Both the position numbers and the translations under genes were made by a program. Below the pieces are notes generated by a model. That model was not told the origin of the DNA. It worked only from the letters and a program-made list of their open reading frames with translations, and ran no database searches. Below are positions 35,180 to 44,859 of a stretch of DNA of 64,000 bases, in pieces. Within the stretch, counting starts at the first letter, position 1. The number at the start of each line of letters is the position of its first letter. The stretch is taken from NCBI RefSeq assembly GCF_000497045.1, contig NW_015961960.1:312853-376852 (forward strand). The letters run 5' to 3'. This stretch comes from Kalmanozyma brasiliensis GHG001. Taxonomy: Eukaryota; Basidiomycota; Ustilaginomycetes; Ustilaginales.

Positions 35180-36997
35180 ACGGCCGATGCAACAGCTATA
35201 CGTAAGCATCTTGGTAAATCCGAAAGCGTTTAGAGCGACGGTCCAATGCTCAGCCCCAGTGATGCCAGGCTGAGCGTGACTTTGCAGCCCTTGTGTCAGC
35301 CCCGAGTCTGGTCCCAAGCCCCGCCTCGGAACTCTTCGTAAAGTGGCGGCGAAACACGATCCCACGCCAAGCACGACCCACGAAAAGTCAGTCCAAACGA
35401 GGCAGGACAGCTCACGCGAAATACTATTTGGCAGGGTCGGTGCTGCGCTGCGACTGATGCGAGCGCCCACGTTCGCCTCGACTTGGCTCGCTACACACGC
35501 AGAAACGGATCCAGGCGTGAGAGGCTCGTCACTTCGTGACAACGATGCAGGCGAAACCAGCGTCGATGGGGGACAACGATTCTGAACGGCATGATCCCGA
35601 TCGGATATGCACGCGTCCGCCACCGTCTCGTCTGTAGAATTGTTGCTGGTCCGCGATCTGCTGCCACCGCTCCGCCTCGGTGTGCGGCATTTGCATGATC
35701 GGCATCTGCAAAGCAAGTGGCAGTGGATTGCCTCGTACGTCGCTTGCGGTGCCAAATGCACCGAACGTGGCTGACGGGTCTCGACGGCGCGACCCCACAA
35801 TTTTCTGGCGTGACATGCCTCGCTTAGCGGAATGTGATCCTGGCTTTTTTGGTGGTCGTGTCAGACGTTGCCACAATTCGCACACACTTGTCGGAGGCTG
35901 CAATCACGCAACAGCGGCATGAAGCCTTTCAACGGGGCTGCATACGGGCACCGATCACGGGCACGAGATGCCTCTGAGGGTTCTGAATCTCGCGGCGGGC
36001 AAGTGGGCGGGACCCGCGGGCTGCCGTCGTCTAGCTTGCAGTAGCCCTTTCCATGTTCATCCGTGTCCGGTGTTCAAGGCCGGCTCGACGGCTTCTGGGC
36101 GGTATTTGCGGAGACTTTGTGCCTACCCCGGATCGAACGAACTCATGCGGCTCCCGTTGCATCAACTGCTGCGCGCCGGGAAGTTGATTCAAGACCATGG
36201 CTGATCGGTAGTCTCGACTTTCCATCCCTTAGTCTAACTCAGATGCTCCAAAAGATCTCGTCGCTCGATCACTTTCCACCAACATTCCAGTTGCGAGTGC
36301 TCAATCATCACGCAACTTCCCTCGCACCACCGAAGAATTCGCCTCTTTCTCCGCCTTCAGGCGCGGTGAGAATGATGCTCATCCAACCTTTCCCATCGCC
36401 ATGTTCGACACATTGATCAACCGAGACCGATGGCTTGTGGGGCAACGGTGGCGCATCCACGCATCGTATGCGATGTTTGGCGAGACCACGACCTGAGTGA
36501 TCGCGATGCACGGTTCCGCAATCGTGGTGCCTCACACAAGATCCACAGGTACATCGCAGCCTCGCTGCAACTCTACTCAGTGTTCAACACGACAACGATC
36601 TCGAAAAGGAAGGATCTGCTAACGAGACCTGAAGAGACGGCTATGATGCAGAGGCGTCGCAGAGAGACAATGACTCATCCAGGAGAGTCGTTCCTGTTCC
36701 TCCGTGATCGTCTCGTTGCAAGACGATCAAAGCCGTCACCAGAGCGGCTGCCACAGCGAGGCTCAACGGCGACGAAGCCTTTCGCTCAGCAGGAATCGCT
36801 CGGCTTTGTGCAAAGCAGCATGACTGTGCATGCTTCGTCGGATTGACGAGAGTCGAAAGTTATAAAGACTGCCACCCTCTTGACCTCGAAACGACTTTTC
36901 GCTCATCACCGCCCACCCTCTCGATCTTCCCCACTCCCCTCTTCCCCCCAGACCACTTGACAACCCCGCAAAGCGGTCTCAAGCTAGCGCGACCAAG
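35180..36997. other. Gene-free stretch of 1.8 kb
   Basis: No gene was recognised with confidence. A minus-strand frame (ATG at 35816 to 35529, 95 residues, with AERWQQIADQQQFYRR) has some coding look but no family I know. The right end (36880-36997) is the C/T-rich leader of the secreted repeat protein. Confidence 0.4.
36861..36866 (+). promoter_or_regulatory. TATA box of the secreted repeat-protein gene
   Basis: TATAAA stands ~136 nt upstream of the ATG at 36998, followed by a C/T-rich stretch, the usual strong-promoter layout in fungi. Confidence 0.5.
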
Positions 36998-38922
36998 ATG
37001 AAGTTCATCTCGCCTGTCTTTGTCTTCGTCGCCATCTCGGCGGCCTCGACTGCCCTCGGTGCGCCTACTCCGGATACTGGCGCCCACGAGCTCGTCCGTC
37101 GTCAGGCCTGCATCGGCAGAATCCTGCAAGAGGTGCTCGGTGCCGTGCGAGACATCCGCACCCTCGACCCGCCCGACGCCAACAGAGCACAGGACATCAT
37201 CGACAGCGTGTTCCGCGCGCTGAGGCAATGCGGCGTCCCCCGTCTGCCAAACGTGCCCACGGTGCCTACTGTGCCCGGCTTGCCAACCATCCCTGGCCTG
37301 CCTACTATTCCTGGTCTGCCAACTGGGCCCGGCTTGCCTACTACCCCTGGCGTGCCCACTGTACCCGGCGTTCCTACGGTGCCTGGCGTTCCTACGGTGC
37401 CTGGCGTTCCTACGGTGCCTGGNNNNNNNNNNNNNNNNNNNNNNNNNNNNNNNNNNNNNNNNNNNNCGACATTCCCACTGTACCCGGCGTGCCTACTGTA
37501 CCTGGCGTACCTACCGTGCCCACAGTCCCCGACGTTCCAACGGTGCCTGGCGTACCTACTGTGCCTACGGTCCCTGACGTTCCAACGGTGCCCGACGTTC
37601 CTACCGTTCCTGGCGTACCTACTGTGCCTACAGTACCCGACCTTCCCACCGTTCCTGGCGTTCCTACGGTGCCGACTGTGCCTGACGTTCCCACCGTGCC
37701 TGGCGTACCGACCGTGCCCACGGTTCCCGATGTTCCTACGGTGCCTGGCGTACCGACAGTGCCCACGGTTCCCGATGTTCCCACGGTGCCTGGCGTACCG
37801 ACCGTGCCCACGGTTCCCGATGTTCCTACGGTGCCTGGCGTACCGACAGTGCCCACGGTTCCCGATGTTCCCACGGTGCCTGGCGTGCCTACCGTACCCA
37901 CCGTACCCGACGTTCCCACCGTACCGACCGATCCTCTCCCTCCAATCATCCCTATCATCACCGACCCCGCGCCCACTCTGCCCACTGATCCTCTCACCCC
38001 TATCGTCACCGATCCTCTTGCGCCAGTCGCTCCTATCGTCACCGATCCTCTTGCGCCAGTCGCTCCTATCGTCACCGATCCTCTTGAGCCAGTCGCTCCT
38101 ATCATCGGCGACCCGCCCCTCGCTCCTCTCCCGCCCATCATCAGTGACCCGGCGCCCCCTCTGACCGGCCCGCTCGATCCCATCATCAGCGACCCCGCGC
38201 CCGCCCCTCTCCAGCCCATCGCTCCCATCATCAGCGACCCTTCGCAGCCTCCTCTCATTCCCATCGCTCCCATCATCAACGACCCTGCGCCCACTCTTCC
38301 TATCGATCCTGTCGCGCCAGTCGCGCCCATCGTTGCTGATCCGGCGCCAATCGTGACCGATCCTCTCGCTCCTATCGCTCCCATCATCAGCGATCCGCCT
38401 CTCGCCCCCCTTCCCCCTATCATCAGCGATCCTGCGCCTCCCATTACTGCACCTCTCGATCCTATCATCAGCGACCCCGCGCCTGCCCCGCTTCAGCCCA
38501 TCGCCCCAATCATCAGCGACCCTTCGCAGCCCCCTCTCATCCCCATCTCTCCTATCATCAACGACCCTGCTCCGGCCCCTGCACCGGCTCCTGCTCCCGC
38601 TCCCGCTCCTGCGCCTCTGATTCCCATCATCAGCGATCCTATCGCGCCTGCTCCGGCACCAGCACCGGCACCTGCACCGGCGCCCGCTCCTTTGATCCCT
38701 ATCATCAGCGACCCTATCGCGCCTGCGCCTGCGCCCGCACCGGCACCGGCACCCGCTCCAGCACCCGCCCCTGCGCCTGCTCCTGCGCCTCTGATTCCCA
38801 TCATCAGCGACCCTATCGCGCCTGCTCCCGCTCCAGCACCGGCTCCAGCTCCCGCGCCTGCTCCTGCGCCTGCCCCGGCTCTTCCCATCCTGCGCCCTAT
38901 CACCAGACTCTTGCGCTTGTAA
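36998..38922 (+). CDS. Secreted Pro/Val-rich tandem-repeat protein (interrupted by assembly gap)
   Basis: I do not know the family. The protein opens with a signal peptide ([21 protein letters not shown]), a possible Kex2 site (LVRR-QACIG), and a short folded-looking domain with two Cys (about 32-75). Then come three low-complexity blocks. The first is [12 protein letters not shown] repeats with a dominant 15-residue (45-bp) unit. The second is PI(I/V)(S/T)DP repeats containing a 94-codon block present twice (starting at about 38110 and 38392). The third is long Pro-Ala runs separated by [10 protein letters not shown]. It ends TRLLRL with no GPI-type tail. The 44-base N run at 37423-37466 lies in the first block, and the frame before and after it differs, so the true gap length is not 44. 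The protein is probably a wall or surface polymer. Confidence 0.75.
37255..37930 (+). repeat. Minisatellite coding [12 protein letters not shown] units
   Basis: Near-identical units built from GTGCC-TAC/ACGGT-GCC words repeat with a main period of 45 bp. They code [15 protein letters not shown] about nine times after the gap. The array contains the N run, which suggests the assembler could not resolve it. Confidence 0.85.
37423..37466. other. Assembly gap (44 N)
   Basis: This is a run of 44 undetermined bases within the 45-bp minisatellite. The open frame on the left is in a different phase from the one on the right, so the real gap length differs from 44 in its remainder modulo 3. Confidence 0.98.
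38570..38885 (+). repeat. Pro-Ala coding microsatellite-like repeat
   Basis: Alternating CCN-GCN codons code runs of Pro-Ala, divided three times by [10 protein letters not shown]. They form the last block of the secreted repeat protein. Confidence 0.8.
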
Positions 38923-39239
38923 GCGATGGTCAAGACCCAGCTTCGCCTCTTGGACCCGTCTGTCTCGCCGCCACCGTCAACGCTCGCTATTTCGACTGTC
39001 CGACCGAAAACGTTTTCACTTCGACCTTCTTCCCCTTCGTCGATCTTTCTAGCTTCAAGGACCGCTCACGTTCCGATCGACTATCGGTTCTGTCTCTCTT
39101 GTACTTTCGATTTGCTTCAATCTAGCTCTGTTTTCACTTCTCTTGATTTGCGTGTGGATGTCAGTGACAGGCGTGGTTCGACTGTGATGGTTTTGCGATG
39201 CGACCCAGCGCTCTATGTTTGTATTCGAACGGTGAAAGG
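38923..39239. other. Convergent intergenic region
   Basis: This holds the 3' flanks of the repeat-protein gene and the minus-strand chitin synthase gene. Nothing else was recognised. Confidence 0.4.
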
Positions 39240-42182
39240 CTAACACACTTCGGAGTATTCCTTTGGCGGAGTCTCTGGTCTGCTTTCTCCCTTCTCCATT
39301 GCGTCGACTGCCTTGTCGTCTCCCGCCGGCTGCTGGGTTGCGGCGTTTGCACCCGTATGACTTTTCCCCCATCTGAAATCGCCGAATCCCAACAAGACGT
39401 TGGCGTACACCGTCGGCGTCAGCACCACGCTGCAGGCCCGATTGAGAACCGCACCGTAGAGTAGGTGGTGCCACAACCCCCGGTATCGCTTGGTCGGCAG
39501 AACGACGCAGAAGAAAAACCAGATCTGCGGCAACAACGTGATGGCCAGCAACGGTGCAACGCCGATGAGGCTGAATTTCGTCACGAGGTTGTAGACGAAG
39601 TGGCCAAAGTTGTACATGCGAAAGAAGACGAGGGAGGAGCGGGCGAGTTCGAGAGTCATCCAAGCTCGAGTGACGAGGTGCTGATTGGGACCGGTAAGGG
39701 TGATAAAGGCGTTAAAGTAGGCGTTGGATCCCCATCGACGACGTTGGGAGAGGTAGTGGCTGAGCGATTGGGGCGGGATGGTGAAGCACGCAGCTCGGGT
39801 CTCGAGGACGGTGCGAACGGACTTGGAGCGCGAAATGATGGACCAGCAGAGACGACGATCGGTACCCTGGTATTGCACTTGACGCTTGACCAGATTGCCG
39901 TTCTGGACGTGCTTGCGATACTCGGCGCTGGCTTGACCTAGGATCGTGCCGGTGCGAAGCATGGTGATCGCACCAGGCATGCAGGTGACTCGACCCCAGG
40001 AAGACTCGCTTCGCCGACGAATCCATTGTCCGTAGGTATACTGAAAGCCCTGGAAGTGGTCCCAGAAGTACCACAGCCCGCACGTCCGCAGTGATCGTCC
40101 AGGCTTTTCGAAGTCAGCCTCGACAATCCCACACGCACCCACGGTCTCCGGTCCCTCATCCATCAATCGATCCGCCAACACGTTCACCGACCCCGCCAGG
40201 ATCTTCGTATCCGCATCCGTACAGAACACAAAGTGAAACCACTCCAACTCGGGTTGGTCGTACAATCTCCGAATGTGCTCTAGCACCATCTCCCTCGCCT
40301 CGCTATTGCAATGCCCTGTCGCCTCGTTATCGCTGTTAAACAGATCGAAGGCGAAGATGAGCGAGTCCTTCTTGCCGGCATTCTTGACCTTGCGAACGAT
40401 CATGATCGGACACCCTCGACGGTAACCGAAGTGCAACCGGAAAGCGGATTCGCGGATCTTCCATGAAAAGTAGGGAAAGTCGTCAACGCGCGCAATGGTG
40501 TCGGTGACAATGACGTCGTCTTCGACATCAAACCCGTCAGCGAGGATGGCGATGATGTTGAAGTCCTGCGTCCGGACGGGGTTGTCGTTGATGATCGAGT
40601 CGACCGTGTCGAGCACGTCCTGGGTGGATTCTTTGTATACGGGGACGAGGGAGACGATCTTGCGCGGTGGATGGACGACCATGGGTTTCTTGGTGAGAAA
40701 AGGTTGGCTGACGAGGGCGAGGAGGAAGAGCAGCGTCTGCCAGAGGACAGAGAGGATGTCGCGCGCCTTGAGCGCCACCATGACCACCAGAGAGGCGCCT
40801 GTAGGGGCGAGGAAGAGGAAGAGAATCACAAGGGCCAGATTGAACGAGCCGATCGCGAGGATGAGGCCCCATCGACCGACGGTGACGCGCGACTGGACCA
40901 GCGGCGCATAGTCGGGGAAGAGCGAGCCATCGAATGCGGGCTTGTCGGTGCGAAGGTGGTCCTTTTCGACATCGCCCTTGTCGGCGTCGTTGATGGGCTT
41001 GATTTTGTCCGGAGAGCTGGAGGGTACAGTCGCTGGCTCTGGTGCGTTTAATGGATCGGCGAATGGATCTGCCTCCACGACCTGGGTTGGCGCTGATGCT
41101 TCCTGTCGGCGCAATCGTACCCGTGTGTAGGTGGACTGTGTATAGGGGCCCTGTTGCTGGTCTGTGGAAGTCGAGCCGTCGCTCGATCGCGAGGAGGCAA
41201 CGCTGCTGAGACTCGATCGGACATAGTCCGCCACGCTCGCCGAGATCGACTGGATGCTCGATGCGATGGACGAAGTTCGACTGAGTTCGTTCTTCTCCGA
41301 GTCTGACGGTGCGGCTGTCTTGATGCTCTGCGAATCCTCGACCTGCGGGGCGCTTTCTTGGATCGGCTCCTGCTCGACCATGGACTGGACTTGCAATGTC
41401 TGCTCGACGACCATAGCCTGACCTTTCTCCGTCTGCTGCTGATCGACCACGGCCTGACTCTCCGCTCTCGCCTTGCCTTTTCCGCTGCCGTTAGAGCCAA
41501 ACAGACGGAAGCCAGGGCTCATGGGCGTTATGGGCGTCATGGGTGTTGTCGGCGTGGGAGGCTGCGTCGAGTATCGCCGAGAGTACGAGACGGGAAGAAC
41601 GTGCCTGTCATCGAACACATCGCCTTCCTCACCGCTCGAAGAGTCAGGAGAATCGATCCGGTCGTCGGTTGTCGAAGCCGCTTCTTGCTCGGTTTGCTGA
41701 GCCCCAGCCTGACTTTGCTGCGTCTGCTCCTGATTGAGCGCTCTCGTCTTGCCCTTGACGTCCGCAAACGAGCCCGATCGACGAAAGCCAGGTGTGAACG
41801 GCGTCAAGGGTGTCCTGGGCGTGGTCGGTGTCGAGGGCTGCGTACCCGTCGAACCAAGTCCATAGTGGGTCGAGTAGCGCCGCGGGTACGAGACGGGAAC
41901 CACATGACGGTCGTCAAACACATCGTCCTCTTCGCCGCTCGAGGAGGCCGAGGAAGCGCTCGAGCTGCGACGGCTGGATGACGAGTCGGAAGCGCGGAGC
42001 GCCGGTCGAGAAAGAGGCGATGCACTGAAGCTGATGCTCGCCGCTGCTTGAGGTCGTCGAAGCCTTCTTGGAGGAGGTGCAAATGCGATAGGTGGTGGCC
42101 TTGGTAGAGGTGTGCGAGAGCTTGAGGGTGTGGGCTGGAGCTGCGACGAGCTTGGCCCATTTGTGTCTTGCTCCTCCGTCAT
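39240..42182 (-). CDS. Divergent chitin synthase (GT2 family)
   Basis: The 980-residue enzyme should polymerise GlcNAc from UDP-GlcNAc at the plasma membrane. Residues 1-430 are a Ser/Thr/Pro/Gln-rich tail. A membrane segment pair follows (about 436-495), then the glycosyltransferase core: SLVPVYKES (511-519), FCTDADTK (653-660), CMPGAITMLR (734-743), QGTDRRLCW (772-780) and LSQRRRWGSN (811-820). Further membrane segments lie after ~850. The usual E-D-R acceptor motif reads T-D-R here, keeping the presumed catalytic Asp but not the Glu. The N-terminal tail contains a 100-residue duplication (SSSGEE...DVFDDRHV at 81 and 181). No intron is needed. No myosin motor or cytochrome-b5 domain is fused, so it is not a class V-type enzyme. 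The class was not assigned. Confidence 0.88.
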   Translation of the reverse strand: MTEEQDTNGPSSSQLQPTPSSSRTPLPRPPPIAFAPPPRRLRRPQAAASISFSASPLSRPALRASDSSSSRRSSSASSASSSGEEDDVFDDRHVVPVSYPRRYSTHYGLGSTGTQPSTPTTPRTPLTPFTPGFRRSGSFADVKGKTRALNQEQTQQSQAGAQQTEQEAASTTDDRIDSPDSSSGEEGDVFDDRHVLPVSYSRRYSTQPPTPTTPMTPITPMSPGFRLFGSNGSGKGKARAESQAVVDQQQTEKGQAMVVEQTLQVQSMVEQEPIQESAPQVEDSQSIKTAAPSDSEKNELSRTSSIASSIQSISASVADYVRSSLSSVASSRSSDGSTSTDQQQGPYTQSTYTRVRLRRQEASAPTQVVEADPFADPLNAPEPATVPSSSPDKIKPINDADKGDVEKDHLRTDKPAFDGSLFPDYAPLVQSRVTVGRWGLILAIGSFNLALVILFLFLAPTGASLVVMVALKARDILSVLWQTLLFLLALVSQPFLTKKPMVVHPPRKIVSLVPVYKESTQDVLDTVDSIINDNPVRTQDFNIIAILADGFDVEDDVIVTDTIARVDDFPYFSWKIRESAFRLHFGYRRGCPIMIVRKVKNAGKKDSLIFAFDLFNSDNEATGHCNSEAREMVLEHIRRLYDQPELEWFHFVFCTDADTKILAGSVNVLADRLMDEGPETVGACGIVEADFEKPGRSLRTCGLWYFWDHFQGFQYTYGQWIRRRSESSWGRVTCMPGAITMLRTGTILGQASAEYRKHVQNGNLVKRQVQYQGTDRRLCWSIISRSKSVRTVLETRAACFTIPPQSLSHYLSQRRRWGSNAYFNAFITLTGPNQHLVTRAWMTLELARSSLVFFRMYNFGHFVYNLVTKFSLIGVAPLLAITLLPQIWFFFCVVLPTKRYRGLWHHLLYGAVLNRACSVVLTPTVYANVLLGFGDFRWGKSHTGANAATQQPAGDDKAVDAMEKGESRPETPPKEYSEVC
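41465..41945 (-). repeat. Internal ~300-bp duplication in the chitin synthase N-tail
   Basis: Two copies, 300 bp apart, each code SSSGEE-x-DVFDDRHV-x-PVSY-x-RRYST. A TPTTP-rich stretch, PGFR and KGK-RA follow in each. The DNA has diverged, so it is not a recent copy. Confidence 0.85.
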
Positions 42183-44859
42183 CTTTGCTGCCTATGAAGC
42201 GGATGATGCGGCGGCTCGATGCGAGGTCCCGGTCGGGATTTTTGTGAGCAAGCGGGTTGGTGGTGATCAAGAAGGAAGCAGGAGCATGGTGATCTCGAGA
42301 CGTTGAGAATGGCTTCGAGCTGTGGTGGGAACGCGGAAGGAAGGGAGGAAAGAAGGCTCGAAGAAAGCAGATCGCGGACTGCGATCGGAAGACAGGGGCA
42401 TAAGTTTTGGCGGCCAAGACTTCACACGCGTTTTGAGAATCGATCAAGACACGAGCAACACGTTGACATCGAAAGCGGAGAAACAAGTCTGGTGAGCGAA
42501 GTGGCGCTGATGGTCTAGCCTAGATCAATCGCACGATAGATCATGCTGCTAGGATCAAGTGTAAGTCTCAGCCGCTTGTTTCATGGACTGTTGAGAGGCA
42601 GTCAATGGTGCTCAGGCTACAGGGTCTAGCTGGGAGGGTGCTATACGCGAACAGAAGGGACATGGCGTGGGAAGAATGTGGCACGGATTGGCCCGCTCCC
42701 AAAATAGCGCCCAGCTGCTAGTACGGCGACAAACTTGACAGGACGCAAAGAGCGTGTGTGTCGTCTCTTGAGCATAGAGCGAACGAATCTGATTAGAGTT
42801 GGTGGCTGAAGCAGGCTTCGGAGCGAGAGTAGGGACGACGAAAGCAGCGCCTGCTAGAGTCATTCGCCGCCAACGGCCTACGGATTGGATCGGGTCTCCG
42901 CATTGCTGAAGAGCTTACGCACAGCGGTTCAATTGGGAGGCGCCTAGTAGGCGAGCTGTCATCGACCAGTCACGCAGGAAGCGAGGAGGACCCTGGTCTT
43001 CGGTACGATGCATCATTCAGGCGCCGCATCGAGGCATTCTGCTTGCAGGATCAGGCGAACAATGAGCGCTGAGGCGAGGCGAACACCAAAGAAGCACCAT
43101 CGCGTGGCAGCTCGCTTATGCAAGGCTGCATCGAATCAATTCCGCCAAGGGAGCAATTCCGCACGTCGAACAATGCCAAATTCGAAACCAAATTGGGTCA
43201 TTCGGCGAATTTCGCCCATTTCGCCCAGAGGAAAGCGTTCATCCCCCATTTCAGTCGCCGCTGCGGGCATTGCTCGAGAGGAATTCCGCGCGTCGCTTGA
43301 CGTTGGCGGTCGACGGCGAGCGATGAGTGGAGATCCAAATCCATCATTGGCACTGTCCTCCTTTCACCGGTACAGAAAGGTAGGAGCGGTGCAGAACCCC
43401 TCCCTTGGCGCAGAATTACACGCCTTCATTCGCCTTACCTCGTTCCGCCCTTCGCGCGCAAGACATTTAGAGCTTGCCTGGTCGCTCGAATTTGAAACTC
43501 CTCCATCCTGCTATGACGAAGCTTCGACGAACTTGTTGCGGGGAATTGATATCTAGCACACCGAAGAACAATGGCTCTCCATTTGCTTGGCATGCACCCT
43601 CACCATTGTCTTCATACGTTCCTAGCTCGAATTGTTCACGCATTTGCGCTAAGCTCTCGTGCTGCCATGCGCTCGTCGATCGCCCACGTGGAAGACTGTC
43701 AATCTTCTTGGCGCGCATGCTTTCGTTTCGAGCCATGAGTCTCGCCTCTACACCTGTTTATCAGTCCAGTCCTGTGCCTCCGACTGTGCTCGTCGCCCGT
43801 GAACGGCAGAATCCTTTCCGAAGATTCGTTCAGCGTGCGAAGCAACTTGTGCGACTTGATTAGCGTCATGTTCGCTTGAATGTTCAGCTGAGACGGTTTC
43901 GGTCTGATCTCAAAGATGCATTCGACTCTGAAGCGTGTAGAGCAAAAGTCGGTCTCCTTAGTGCCGACATCGCGATCAATTGCCGTCTAGCTAGACTCAA
44001 ATCCGGTCTCACGCATGGGCAGGCGGTGCAGTCAGCACCCAACATCAGGTGCGAAACAAGCTCATGTAGCGAACCAACCATCTTGAGCCTACTTTCGGAG
44101 GGCTTCTGTTCCCGGTCTATGGATCGTCGAGGATCGACAGGATCAGCACGTGGCTCCATCGCCAGGCCCAAGACCTGCTGAGTCGCAGCTTGAGCGACTC
44201 GGTCATCACCGCTTCGAGCGCCATTCGCTCTGAGCTATAGTGCTGATCGCCTCACTTCGAGTACGCTGTCTCACTCTGACTCCTGCCTCATGGCCTCGAT
44301 TGGCACCGCGCGCCTGGAACTCTCTTTCCAAAAGCGGTCTCTGGTTCCCACGACGCTCATCTGTTTCGCTGGGCTCGAACGATATGCGCAGCTGGCAAGG
44401 CGAACGATCTGTGTTAGTTTCACTTTGGAACTGCAGCCATGGGGCGAACGGTCTCTCTCGTCGAGTACCGGTCAGCGTCGAGACTAGTGAGGTCACTAAG
44501 CTCCTCGGCGCCCCTCGCGGTGAGTGGCCCGACGTTTCCGGCGGTACTGACGTTGGGACTTCTAGCGAGCTGCAGTGCGACTTCTAGCGAGGACTAGACA
44601 AGCTCTGCCGAGCTTGTTGGATCGTCCGAGGGACTGTTAACAGATCGCTATGCGAGACGTTGTTCGTGAGACAGCAGCATACAGCCGTTCGTACAGACGG
44701 CATTTGAAGCCACTCGACCAGATGATCCGAACATATAAAGAGGGGAAGACATGGTTGCCATGATCCGTCCGTCTCCTCATCAGTCCACTCCCCAAGACCG
44801 CCATCTCTCCTCCTAGCGCCAAGCACTTCCTCCCCCATCTCCTATCTTCTCGTCCCACA
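42183..44859. other. Gene-free stretch of 2.7 kb
   Basis: This is a divergent region between the chitin synthase and the nucleotide-sugar dehydrogenase. Frames of 100-180 codons exist (for example around 43008-43556 and 43474-43863) but have Arg/Ser-rich compositions without domains. No RNA gene was seen. Confidence 0.4.
44734..44739 (+). promoter_or_regulatory. TATA box of the nucleotide-sugar dehydrogenase gene
   Basis: TATAAA lies ~126 nt upstream of the ATG at 44860, followed by C/T-rich DNA. Confidence 0.5.

Noticed and set aside
35529..35816. 95-residue minus-strand frame (ATG at 35816)
   Set aside because: Parts look coding (AERWQQIADQQQFYRR), but I find no family, no signal and no supporting context, so I did not list it as a gene.
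43008..43863. Overlapping plus-strand frames of 129-182 codons
   Set aside because: Basic, Ser-rich products without domains, and overlapping frames compete with each other; no reason to choose any.
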